Assembly: GCA_963995525.1 (NCBI GenBank)
Contig: OZ023213.1
Coordinates: 15,085,533-15,149,532 of the forward strand
From: Escarpia spicata
Taxonomy: Eukaryota; Annelida; Polychaeta; Sabellida; Siboglinidae
Direction: 5' to 3'
Length of the DNA stretch: 64,000 bases
In this document: positions 31,647-41,407 of the stretch, piece after piece
Numbering within the stretch: the first letter of the stretch is position 1
How the letters are laid out: every line of letters begins with the position of its first letter
Made by a program: the position numbers and the translations under genes
The notes under the pieces: generated by a model
What the model was told of the DNA's origin: nothing
What the model saw: only the letters and a program-made list of their open reading frames with translations
The model's database searches: none

Positions 31647-32048
31647 TAAAATAGTCTATCACTTACACCACCGTTGTTGTTGCTTCCTATATTATATCCA
31701 CCGCACGCAAACAGCCCGCCTTACCAGGCCGCTGAGTACACACGCTGAATACATTTCGTTTCAAAACGCGCAGTGTCAACTAACCGTTAAACGCACAGCT
31801 AAGGCGTTGAGCTAAATTTACGCCGTTATTCGCACAGCGCCTGCTACATCCATAAATTTTATTAAACGCTCAGCGCCAACTAACCGTTAAACACACGGCT
31901 AAGCCGTTGAGCTGCCGTTAATCGCACAGCGACTGCGGCTAGCCGTAAATCTAAATTTAACCGCCCGTAACTAGGCCGTAGATCAAAGGCCACCGCTGCT
32001 GCTGTAATCACTCAGCGCATAGGGTACAGCGGGATATTCTCGTATACA
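31647..32048. other. Polinton right subterminal non-coding region
   Basis: No gene. Loose repeats of AACTAACCGTTAAAC(G/A)CAC and GCTAAG(G/C)CGTTGAGCT occur between 31775 and 31950. Confidence 0.5.
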
Positions 32049-32282
32049 GTGGGTTTAGCACCTTTATAACCACGGTGGTTTTAGCTATAACCATATGGTT
32101 ATATAAAGAACGTATCTAGGGACGCTGTGGGTTTAGCACCTTTATAACCACGGTGGTTTTAACTATAACCGTATGGTTATATAAAGAACGTAACTAGGGA
32201 CGCTGTGGGTTTAGCACCTTTATAACCACGGTGGTTTTAACTATAACCGTATGGTTATATAAAGAACGTAACTAGGGACGCT
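32049..32282. repeat. Three 78-bp subterminal tandem repeats
   Basis: Units start at 32049, 32127 and 32205 with GTGGGTTTAGCACC. Each holds two short palindromes, AACCACGGTGGTT and AACC(A/G)TATGGTT. They abut the right inverted repeat and are absent from the left end. Confidence 0.9.
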
Positions 32283-32549
32283 AGGGCTGGGACGTTGATC
32301 GCTAGGGCTAAACTAATCACTGGGATAATCGCTAGGTGGCACCTCAAGGTTATCAATCAAAAGTGACAGTCCATCAATCACGTTTTTTATAAGTAGGTTC
32401 CCGATTTCTCTCAGGTTACACAAAACCCTTTGATCTTTTTTTTATAAGTAGGTTCCCGAAAAAGATAAGGACGTTTTTTATGCATGGAGTTAGGCCTAAA
32501 GTAGGTCAAAAAGGGGCGGGGCGAGGCTCCACCTACCCTTATTACTACT
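32279..32549 (-). repeat. Polinton right terminal inverted repeat, 271 bp
   Basis: Inverse complement of 18084-18354 with two mismatches by eye. It is followed by the target duplication CCCGAT at 32550-32555. Confidence 0.95.
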
Positions 32550-32555
32550 CCCGAT

Positions 32556-33677
32556 ACTATGCGTTTTGACGCGGCCAATCTAGCGGTAACTTGGCGAAGA
32601 TGGAAAGCAAATTTCAATGTGTACCGACAAGCTGCGGAACTGAGCGATAAAGCAGCCGTTACGCAAGTCGCAATTCTACTGCACAGCATGGGGTTCGACG
32701 CGGTTGAAATTCATGAAACGTTCACGTATGGTACAGATGAAGAAAAAACTGACATTGAAATTGTGTTACGAAAATTCGACGACTATTGCATTCCACGCGA
32801 GAATAGCGTCTACGAGCGATACAAATTCAGGAGCAGAGACCAGAAAGAGGGCGAGAGCATTGATCAGTGGGTCACTGATTTGCGCACTCGTGCGTCGACT
32901 TGCAATTTTGGAGATCAACAGGAGCTGTTGCTTAGAGACAAAATGGTGTTCGGCGTGCGTGACGAACGCATAAAAGAACGATTACTCAGGGAAACTGACC
33001 TAACTCTTGGTAAGGCACTGTCCATATGCAGAGCTTCCGAAGTTAGCAAGGCACAGTTACAAACGATGTCAACGAGTGGCAACCCTGAAACAAGTACTGA
33101 AGTTCACGTCATCAAACGCCGACAAGCTGACAAATATAAAGCTAAAGAGAGCACCAAACTGATACGCGATTGCAAGTACTGTGGGCGAACGCACGAAGCA
33201 AAGAAATGTCCCGCGTTTGGAAAAGTCTGCAGTCAATGCCAGCGACGCAACCATTTCGCAGCGGTTTGCAAGTCAAAAGTGGTGCGAGCAATAGACTGCG
33301 ATGTTCGTGACGTCGAAAACGAACTGTTCATTGGTTCGTTGTTCTTTGGTGACATTCCAGACAAGTGGCAGGCAGACGTATCATTTAATGATACACGCAT
33401 TCGTTTCAAGCTTGACACCGGTGCTCAGATAAACGGGCTGCCATATCAAGTGTACTCAAAGTTTGCGAGCAGCGTGCCAATGAAACCAACAAGCTGTGTT
33501 CTAACGGCATTTGGAAACTCCAAGGTACTGCCTATGGGTACAGTCGTGCTAACCCACACGAGCGGTGATGAACGACATGCGGTTTCATTCTACATCGTCG
33601 ACGATATCAAGTCAGCAATATTTGGACACGACGCATGCGAACGCTTGAAGCTGGTGTCCCGCCACAACATCGATTAA
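32556..33677 (+). pseudogene. Gypsy gag and protease, cut from its first codons by the Polinton
   Basis: Gag continues from the eight codons at 18060-18083. It carries a capsid-like region (WRRWKANFNVYRQAA) and two zinc knuckles, CKYCGRTHEAKKC and CSQCQRRNHFAAVC. The aspartic protease has the active site KLDTGAQING and the later motif AIFGHDACERLKL. An in-frame TAA at 33675-33677 separates it from the RT, where related elements read through or use one long ORF. The Polinton removes the start and leader from this part. Confidence 0.88.
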
Positions 33678-34771
33678 GTGAAAACGAATGAGAAGGGCAA
33701 GCTCACCAAAGAAGATCTGCTAAGCGAATACCCAGCAGTGTTCAACGGCACAGGCATGTTTGCCAAAGAATATCACATCGAGACATCGAGTGAAGTCAGG
33801 CCGTGCATCCAGCCGCAACGCAGAATCCCATACACACGTCACGATAAACTGAAACAGACACTTGATGACTTGAAGCAGAGAGAAATTGTCGATGACGTCG
33901 ATCGTCCTACGGATTGGGTCAGCAACCTCGTTATAACGGAGAAAAAAACCGGGTCGATGCGTGTGCGCTTAGATCCGAAGCCTCTCAATACAGCCATCAA
34001 GAGAGAACATTATGAAATGCCAACAGTCGCTGACGTCCAGGCCAAACTGGCTGGGAAGAAGATATTCACTGTGCTTGACCTCAAGGATGGGTTTTGGCAA
34101 GTGCGTTTGAGTGACGAATCATCATATCTCACAGCGTTCAACACAACGTGGGGTAGAATGCGCTTCCTAAGAATGCCGTTTGGCATATGCTCAGCCAGCG
34201 AAGTCATGCAGAAGCGGAACATGGAGACGTTTGGTGACATCCACAATGTGCATATTATCGGCGATGACATGATTATCGCAGCTGTCGACAACGAAGAGCA
34301 CGACGCGATCATCCGACTGGTAATGGAACGTGCGCAGGCAAGTCACGTGACATTCAACAAATCGAAGATACAATACAAGGTAAACCAGGTGAAGTACATG
34401 GGTCACATCCAGACGCCAGATGGTTTCAAACCCGACATCGACAAAGTGAAAGCCATATTTGAGATGCCTCGACCTGAAGACATGACTTCACTGAGACGGT
34501 TCCTTGGAATGGTGAAATTCCTGTCGCAATTCATCCGGAACGAGTCTGACATTACAGCGCCACTCCGATCGTTATTGGCAACGGACGTCGAGTGGGCGTG
34601 GCATCCGGAACATGACGCAGCCATCGAGAGACTCAAAACAATATTGACCAGTGAACCAGTGCTGCGATATTATGATGTCACGAAGCCCGTCAAAATACAG
34701 AGTGACGCATCGCAACGAGGCCTTGGCGCTGCATTGATCCAAGAGCGGCAGCCAGTGGCATACTCATCACG
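33678..34771 (+). pseudogene. Gypsy reverse transcriptase and start of RNase H, cut by a LINE
   Basis: The frame is the same as gag-protease. RT motifs: YTRHDKLKQTLDDL, WVSNLVITEKKTGSMRV, FTVLDLKDGFWQVRL, LRMPFGICSASE, then IIGDDMIIA at the catalytic site (related elements usually have Tyr, Phe, Val or Ile before the x-Asp-Asp), and LRRFLGMVKFLSQFI. RNase H starts at KIQSDASQRGLGAALIQE and is cut at QPVAYSSR, within ATCACG at 34766-34771, by the LINE. The frame continues exactly at 39608. Confidence 0.9.
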
Positions 34772-35384
34772 AGGCTATATTTGGCGGAGATAGAACGTTG
34801 AAATTGGTGGTGTATCAAAGTTCATAAGCAAGTGGAATTACTGATTGATAAGTATTATTCTTGCCTTAATATCATTCATAAAGTAGCAGTAAACATATGT
34901 TGAGTAGCAGTTGTGCTTAAAGTTAGTTAGATAAAGTATTTTAGGACACTTTAGTCTAACGAGTGATAATAGGGTACGTTAGCTTACGGCTACGATAAGT
35001 TTGTAAACAAGATTTAACAAACCTCGTTATGTGGTAGAATATATAGGTGATAAAGTAACAACCATAAACTACCTACATAAGATAATATCTGTGTAAGTCA
35101 GAACCTGCTAGACATTTTGATAAGGTAGCTTTGTTGTTAAAATTAAGCATTTGCGATAATCGGGCGAACTAAGTTTATGTAGCTAGTGTCTCTCTTATTC
35201 GCTAGGGCGCTGTATAACCTAAATAAATAAGGCAGTCTAGCGTACGCAATCTTACGAAAAGTGTAACATTTGTGCACATAAAACAGTCTTCTTAAAGACT
35301 ACATAGACAGTGAATGGTGTAAACACAGTTGACAAAACTATTTTAAATAGCTAATTAGATTATTATTATTAAATCAATTCTGAT

Positions 35385-36605
35385 ATGGCGCCTTGCAAGC
35401 GGCAAGTCAAGGCAAAGAGACACTTGGTGTGCGACGACTGCCACAGTTGGGTAGATTTTGCCTTATCCGGCTGTACGAAGTCATGGACAGAAACCAAGGA
35501 AGAGGGATTCACCTTTCAGTGCGTGGGGTGTTGGAAGGTGAAATGTCTGGAGAAAGAGGTAGCTAGGTTGGTAGATATTGTGAAGGGGATGGAGATGAGA
35601 ATCAGCAAGAAGACAGACGGAATGGAGAGAGACGACAGGGATAAAGTTGGGAATACTGTGAAACTGAAGGAGCAGAGTAGTGGCAACAAGACCGAGGAAA
35701 GGAGACTGAGAGGAGGGAAGGTGATCGGAGGGGAAGAAAGTGGAGGATCGACGGCAGGAAATGTGACAGGTGTGAAGGTGGCAGGAGAGAAAGTGACCGT
35801 AGAGAAAGAGGTAGGAGGGAAAAAGAGACGGGAGAGGAGAGAAGGAAATGCAATGGGAGGAAAGATGACGGGAAGAAAGGAAGTGAGAGTACATGTGACA
35901 GAAGAGAAGTCGGGAGGGACGATGACAGGAAGAAAGGTGACAAGAGAAACAGCGTCAGGAAAGAATAGAACGGAAGAGATTGTGACGGGAGAGCAGAAGA
36001 CAGGGGAACAAGATTACAACCAGACAGATGCAAACCGTAGAAAGAGCTACACTGAGGCAGTGATTGAGGGGGCAATGAGGAAAGAGAGGGTGTTTATGGG
36101 CGATTCGATTATGAGAAAGACAGATAAGACTCTAAGCGAGGGGGAGGACGTCGTTGTTTGTCTACCGGGGGCTAGGATAGAACATGTAACTGAAAGGGTA
36201 GAGAAGGTACTGGGGCATGGCAAGGGAGGGTCTATACTAGTACATGTAGGGACAAATAACGCAGAGAGGGAGGGAACAACTGGGATAGTTCAGAAGTACA
36301 GACAGTTAGTGAAGAAGTTAAAGAAGACAAGACTAGAACAGATTATCCTCTCAGGAATTTTGCCAGTAATGGGAGGAAGGGGACCGACATATAGAAACTG
36401 CAAGAGGATGGCGATCAACGCACTAGTTGAGCAGATGTGTAAAGAAGAGGGGGTGGGATTCGTAGATTTATGGGGATACTTTGTTGGGAGGGAAGATATG
36501 TACATGAGAGATGGCCTACATCTAAGTGGAAAGGGGGCAGCAGTTTTCTCAGAGAACTTGCTGCAATCTGTTGACAGTGGGACAGGCTGCATCTATTTAA
36601 ACTAG
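35385..36605 (+). CDS. LINE ORF1: PHD-like finger plus SGNH/GDSL esterase (copy C)
   Basis: 406 residues, intact. Finger: LVCDDCHSWVDFALSGC, later FQCVGCWKVKC. A Lys/Glu/Gly/Thr-rich linker spans about 60-220. Esterase: VFMGDSIMRK with the nucleophile Ser, LVHVGTNN, and DGLHLSGKG with Asp and His, where it is followed by AAVFSENLLQS. In CR1-type ORF1 the finger and basic linker probably bind the element's RNA; the esterase role is unknown. The stop TAG at 36603 lies inside the open ORF2 frame. Confidence 0.85.
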   Translation: MAPCKRQVKAKRHLVCDDCHSWVDFALSGCTKSWTETKEEGFTFQCVGCWKVKCLEKEVARLVDIVKGMEMRISKKTDGMERDDRDKVGNTVKLKEQSSGNKTEERRLRGGKVIGGEESGGSTAGNVTGVKVAGEKVTVEKEVGGKKRRERREGNAMGGKMTGRKEVRVHVTEEKSGGTMTGRKVTRETASGKNRTEEIVTGEQKTGEQDYNQTDANRRKSYTEAVIEGAMRKERVFMGDSIMRKTDKTLSEGEDVVVCLPGARIEHVTERVEKVLGHGKGGSILVHVGTNNAEREGTTGIVQKYRQLVKKLKKTRLEQIILSGILPVMGGRGPTYRNCKRMAINALVEQMCKEEGVGFVDLWGYFVGREDMYMRDGLHLSGKGAAVFSENLLQSVDSGTGCIYLN

Positions 36606-39484
36606 ATTCGCAGGGGGGATTCACAGAGAAGCCTGAAACTGGAGGCATAGATAAAGACAGCAGAAATAAATCGGCAAAGAACAGCCTGGAAAACTGTTCT
36701 GAATCAGGATATAAATGCATTTGTTTAAATGCAAGGAGCATAGTAAACAAAAGAAGTGAACTAAACATTATGGTAGAAGATATTGACCCTCACATAATAG
36801 GTATAACCGAATCGTGGGCCACCACTGATATATCAGATGCCGAATTGGGACTAACAGGATATGTAATGTTTAGGAAAGATAGAATAGGAAGAAAGGGAGG
36901 TGGAGTTATTTTATATATTAAAGAATCTATCCAGGCTTATGACATAAAATTAGAAAGAGAAGCAGATTGCGAAGAAGCTGTTTGGTGTAACATAGTTACA
37001 GCAAACTCAACGTTAACAGTTGGGTTAGTTTATCGAAGTCCAAACATAAGCATAGAAGAGAATGAAAAAATACAAAACGCTATAAGGGAAGTAAGCAAAC
37101 GGAACTGTATTATTATGGGGGACTTTAACCATGGGCATATACAATGGAAATCTCTACAGAGTATGGGGAGTGAGGACCACAAGTTTTTAGTTTTAGTACA
37201 AGATAGTTTCCTTTCTCAACACGTGCTAGAACCAACCAGGGGAGAGAATGTGTTAGACTTAGTTTTGTCCTCACAGAAAGAATTAGTTGACAATGTCAAG
37301 ATATGTGAGCCACTGGGGAGTAGTGATCACAACCAGATACATTTTACCATCAAAGTAAAATCAGAAAGGAATAGTAAAAAGCAGTATAGGAGAAATTTCC
37401 ACAAAGGAAGGTATAAGGACATGAGGAAATATTTAGCAAAGATAGACTGGAATAACACACTGAAGAATAAGACAGCAACCGAATGCTGGAATATCTTAAA
37501 TAGTGAAATTAAGTGCATAGTCGATAAATTTGTACCTTTCAAAAAACAAGGGAAACGGTCTAAAAAGAAACACTTATCGAAAGAAGCCATTAGAAAAATT
37601 AAGTATAAACAAATGATGTGGAAGTCATATAGATGTACTGGAAATGATGAAGACTACAACATTTATAAAGAAGCACTTAATCAAGCTACAGCTGAAATTA
37701 GAAATTCAAAGAGAAGCTATGAAAAAAAATTAGCTAGTAATATAAAACATGACAGTAAGAGTTTTTATGCGTATATTCGAAGCAAACAGAAAGTTCAGGA
37801 TAAGGTCGGTCCTCTAGAAGATAGTGCTGGAAATACAATATCAGAGGGATTCTTAATGGCAGAAGACCTGAATGAGTATTTTAGTTCAGTGTTTACCAGG
37901 GAAGATATTAGTTCACTGCCAGTACCAGAGGCTAAGTTCAAGGGGGCAGATTCAGACTATTTAGGACAGTTAGTTGTAACCTCGGAAATGGTAGCTAAGA
38001 AAATAAGGGCTATGAAGGATAATAAATCACCTGGAGTGGACGGGATTCCGCCCAAACTACTATTGGAAATTGTAGAACAAATTAGCGCACCGCTTGCAAC
38101 AGTTTTCAATTTGTCATTAGAAGAGGGAGTGGTTCCTTTAGAATGGAAAGAGGCAAACATTATACCGTTATTTAAAAAAGGTTCGAGAAACAAGTCAGAG
38201 AACTATAGACCAGTGAGTTTAACATCAGTGATTTGCAAATTATTAGAAAGACTAATTAAAGATCACATGGTGGATTTTCTTGTTAAACATAACTTGATAA
38301 ACCCATCTCAACATGGGTTTTTAAAAGCGAGGTCATGCTTAACAAATATGTTACGTTTTTTGGAAGACATCACTAGGTGGGTAGATGAGGGATCACCAGT
38401 AGATATCATCTATTTAGATTTTCAAAAAGCTTTCGACAAAGTACCACAACAAAGATTACTCCTTAAGCTAAAGGCCCATGGCATAGGAAATGGTATAATA
38501 AACTGGATAGAAAAATGGCTGAATGACAGAAGACAACGTGTAGTAGTTGATGGGGAGGCTTCAAACTGGAAATCGGTATTGAGTGGGGTACCACAGGGAT
38601 CAGTACTAGGACCTATATTATTCTTAATATATATCAACGATTTGGACGATGATATAACAAGCAAGGTGTTAAAATTTGCGGATGATACAAAAGTGTTTAG
38701 AAGGATTAAAAGTGATGGAGACAGACAGCATTTACAAGATGATCTTGATAGGTTGATCAAATGGTCTGAAAAGTGGCAAATGCTGTTCAATTTTGGGAAA
38801 TGTAAATGCCTCCACATAGGTCATGGGAATGAAGAGGTAAAATATAAAATGGGGGGTACTGTTCTAAGTACTACTGTAAAAGAAAAGGACTTAGGGTTAA
38901 CCATTAGTGCTGATATGAAGGTTTCAGAGCAGTGCGGAATTGCAGCGTCAAAGGGAAATCAAATCCTTGGATTAATTAGGCGAAATATAGCGTATAAGAA
39001 AAAAGAATTAATAGTACCGCTGTACAAAACAATAGTGAGGCCTCATTTAGAATATTGTATACAAGCATGGAGGCCATATCGCAAGAAGGACATAGATATA
39101 CTAGAAAGAGTACAGAGGAGAGCGACTAAAATGATACCAAATCTGAGGGATCTTAGTTACGAAATACGCCTAAAAGAATGTGGTTTAACAACACTAAAGA
39201 CCAGGAGATTGAGAGGAGATCACATAGAAGTGTTTAAAATATTGAATGGTTATGAAAATATTGATAGAAACATTTTTTTCTCAGTTAAGAAAGATAGAAG
39301 GACCAGAGGACATGAAGCTACATTAGTAAAGGAGCAGTATAGATTAGATATAAGAAAGTTCTCATTCTCACAAAGGACTGTAAATGAATGGAAAAGATTA
39401 TCTCCTGATTGTGTTGGTGCTAGTAGCGTGAATATGTTTAAAAATAAAATCGACACACACCTTAAAAAGGCGGGATACATGTAG
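36575..39484 (+). CDS. LINE ORF2: APE endonuclease plus reverse transcriptase (copy C)
   Basis: The frame opens after a TGA at 36572-36574, overlaps the last 31 bases of ORF1 in the -1 frame and has no ATG until 36770. The endonuclease has already begun there (LNARSIVNKRSELN), so entry by frameshift or re-initiation is likely. Endonuclease: IIGITESWA, GLVYRSPNIS, IIMGDFNHGHIQW, SSDHNQIHF. RT: KSPGVDGIPPKLL, YRPVSLTSVICKLLERL, YLDFQKAFDKV, GVPQGSVLGPILFLIYINDL, catalytic FADDTKVF. C-terminal domain: RPHLEYCIQAWRP and RVQRRATKMIP. It nicks target DNA and copies its RNA in place. No stop or shift is seen to 39484. Confidence 0.9.
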   Translation, partial: QWDRLHLFKLDSQGGFTEKPETGGIDKDSRNKSAKNSLENCSESGYKCICLNARSIVNKRSELNIMVEDIDPHIIGITESWATTDISDAELGLTGYVMFRKDRIGRKGGGVILYIKESIQAYDIKLEREADCEEAVWCNIVTANSTLTVGLVYRSPNISIEENEKIQNAIREVSKRNCIIMGDFNHGHIQWKSLQSMGSEDHKFLVLVQDSFLSQHVLEPTRGENVLDLVLSSQKELVDNVKICEPLGSSDHNQIHFTIKVKSERNSKKQYRRNFHKGRYKDMRKYLAKIDWNNTLKNKTATECWNILNSEIKCIVDKFVPFKKQGKRSKKKHLSKEAIRKIKYKQMMWKSYRCTGNDEDYNIYKEALNQATAEIRNSKRSYEKKLASNIKHDSKSFYAYIRSKQKVQDKVGPLEDSAGNTISEGFLMAEDLNEYFSSVFTREDISSLPVPEAKFKGADSDYLGQLVVTSEMVAKKIRAMKDNKSPGVDGIPPKLLLEIVEQISAPLATVFNLSLEEGVVPLEWKEANIIPLFKKGSRNKSENYRPVSLTSVICKLLERLIKDHMVDFLVKHNLINPSQHGFLKARSCLTNMLRFLEDITRWVDEGSPVDIIYLDFQKAFDKVPQQRLLLKLKAHGIGNGIINWIEKWLNDRRQRVVVDGEASNWKSVLSGVPQGSVLGPILFLIYINDLDDDITSKVLKFADDTKVFRRIKSDGDRQHLQDDLDRLIKWSEKWQMLFNFGKCKCLHIGHGNEEVKYKMGGTVLSTTVKEKDLGLTISADMKVSEQCGIAASKGNQILGLIRRNIAYKKKELIVPLYKTIVRPHLEYCIQAWRPYRKKDIDILERVQRRATKMIPNLRDLSYEIRLKECGLTTLKTRRLRGDHIEVFKILNGYENIDRNIFFSVKKDRRTRGHEATLVKEQYRLDIRKFSFSQRTVNEWKRLSPDCVGASSVNMFKNKIDTHLKKAGYM

Positions 39485-39607
39485 ATAAAAAGTATTGGAC
39501 TCTCGATAAGCCAAAAGGCTTCCTTGTCCAACTGCCATCCAGAGTAATTTTCTGGATGGCAATCTTGTTAAATCTTGTTAAATCTTGTTAAATCTTGTTA
39601 AATCACG

Positions 39608-41229
39608 GGCAATGACATCCGCTGAGTGTAACTATGCTCAGATTGAGAAAGAACTTTTGAGTATAATCTACGCGTGCGAAAAATATCACCAATACATCTA
39701 CGGAAAGGTGGTGGAGGTCGAGACAGATCATCGACCTCTGGAAGCAATTCTGAAGAAGCCGATCGCACGGGCATCACCTCGCATCCAGCGTATGATGATA
39801 CGCCTGCAACGATACGAAATCAATGTGAAGTACGTGCCGGGTCGTCTCATGTCGTCTCATGTCGCTGTCGCGAGCGTACAATCCTAAACAGGAAGAAACG
39901 AACGATCTACATGCCGAAATCCAAGTCACGGTGCATACACTGGTGGAAAACATCCCGATGAGTGCTGTACGAAGAGAGCAGATACAGACAGCGACCGCAG
40001 CCGATGAGACGATGTCGATCCTGAGACAACAGATCAGGCATGGTTGGCCAGAGTATAGACGAGATGCGCCGATCGTCATCCAACAGTACAGGCACCAGCG
40101 AGACGAGCTGCACGAGGCTGAAGGCATCATGTTCTTAGCCGACAAGATAGTGGTGCCAGCATCTCTGAGACAACAAATGTTGAAAGTCATCCACGAAAGT
40201 CATCTCAGTGCTGAGAAGTGCAAGGCCAGAGCGCGCATGTGCTTGTATTGGCCGGGCATGAGCACCGACATAGAGGAAGTCGTGTCGAAGTGCCAAGCGT
40301 GTCTGAGGTACAGACCAAGGCAACAGCGTGAGCCGCTGAAGCCTCATCCCATCCCCAGTCTACCATTGGAGAAAGTTGGTATGGACGTCATGACATACAA
40401 CAACCATGACTACTTAGTGATTGTGGATTATTATTCCAAGTACCCTGAACTATGCAAGCTCGACAGTAAGACGGCCAGCAGTTTGGTTGTGCACTGCAAG
40501 TCGGTGTTCGCGAGGCACGGCATACCTCGCGAAATCATCAGTGACAACATGCCATTTAACAGTGCCACCTTCAAGGCGTTCCTGTCCGAGTGGGGAGTTG
40601 AAGGAACAACATCCAGTCCGCGGTACCCACAGTCAAACGGTGAGAGCGAGCGTTTCGTTCAAACACTGAAGCGCATGTTGCAGAAGGCGAATTTCGATCA
40701 CCGTGACCCATACATTGCGCTCTTAGAGTATCGAAACACGCCGGTGTCTGGCATGACGTTATCGCCAGCTGAGATGTTGATGAGCCGTACGTTGAGGACG
40801 AAGTTACCTGATTCGAAGTCGGCGTTGCGTCCACGGGTAGTCAGCGCAACTTCTCAACTACTACAACGCCAGGCGACGTACGCCAACCACTATGACCGTG
40901 GCGTGCGTACGCTACCTCCACTGCGTAAAGGCGATGCCGTACGCATTCGCTCCGGTGCAACATGGGAGCGAGCCGTCGTGAGCCGAGTCGAGAATACTCC
41001 TCGCTCATATACGGTGACAAACGAAAACGCGCAGGCATACCGACGAAACCGGCGCGACCTCCTGAAGACGAAGGAGAAGCCGCCGCTCCCGACACCGCCG
41101 ACCGCGATCGACGAGCCGGAGGCACAAGGAAGGCCTCATCATCAGGCTGTCCCCGAAGCCGTGGCTCCTTTGCGACGTAGCAACCGCAACGCAAACCGCC
41201 CAGGGTGGTTGAGTGATTACGTCGGCTGA
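39608..41229 (+). pseudogene. Gypsy RNase H remainder and integrase, frameshifted
   Basis: RNase H resumes at 39608 with AMTSAECNYAQIEKELLSII, then VETDHRPLEAI and the tether VKYVPGRLM. A tandem GTCTCATGTC duplication near 39842-39862 shifts the frame; the integrase reads from 39859 to 41229. Integrase: zinc region VIHESHLSAEKC with CQAC; catalytic core with Asp in VGMDVMTYNNHDYL, Asp in IISDNMPFNSATF and Glu in SNGESERFVQTLKR. A C-terminal SH3-like/basic tail follows (RIRSGATWERAVVSRVEN). Only one frame change is visible. Confidence 0.88.
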
Positions 41230-41407
41230 ATAGGCCAGACCAGCTGAGGACAGTCTACTCCAATGAGGCTGGTCACCGTTTTTTGCGTTGTTAGTGTTTT
41301 TTAGCAGTTAGTATTCGTGACTCTATATAACCATATCAATTACTTCGACGAAAGGGAGATGTGACACACTGCAATTGTGCTATGTAGTATCATGACGCTA
41401 TGCCTAT

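Larger units (their letters stand above)
18084..32549 (+). mobile_element. Polinton/Maverick (adintovirus-like) element, 14,466 bp
   Basis: Termini are 5'-AG...CT-3' with 271-bp inverted repeats, flanked by the 6-bp duplication CCCGAT (18078-18083 and 32550-32555). All three are hallmarks of Polintons. It encodes the expected packaging ATPase, penton-like and hexon-like capsid proteins, adenain-like protease and protein-primed polymerase. It adds a NADAR protein and an RPA70-like protein. No retroviral-type integrase was found. The polymerase and major capsid genes are broken, so this copy cannot move on its own. G+C is clearly higher than in the flanks. Confidence 0.95.
34772..39601 (+). mobile_element. 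CR1-like LINE copy C, full length, both ORFs open
   Basis: About 4,830 bases, flanked by the exact 6-bp duplication ATCACG (34766-34771 and 39602-39607). The 5' end AGGCTATATTTGGCGGAGAT is shared with the other copies. The 3' end has a hairpin (CCATCCAGAGTAA and its inverse) and four AATCTTGTTA units, the short tandem tail typical of CR1. The 5' UTR is 34772-35384. Both ORFs are uninterrupted, so it is the youngest copy in the window and may be active. Confidence 0.93.

Noticed and set aside
32049..32282. CRISPR-like repeat array
   Set aside because: Units are contiguous 78-bp tandem repeats without spacers, in an animal genome.
35481..36075. Long Ser/Leu/Pro-rich frames antisense to LINE ORF1 (also at 15943-16537 and 254-763)
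   Set aside because: Mirror of the Lys/Glu/Gly-rich ORF1 linker; the sense frame has the finger and esterase motifs.
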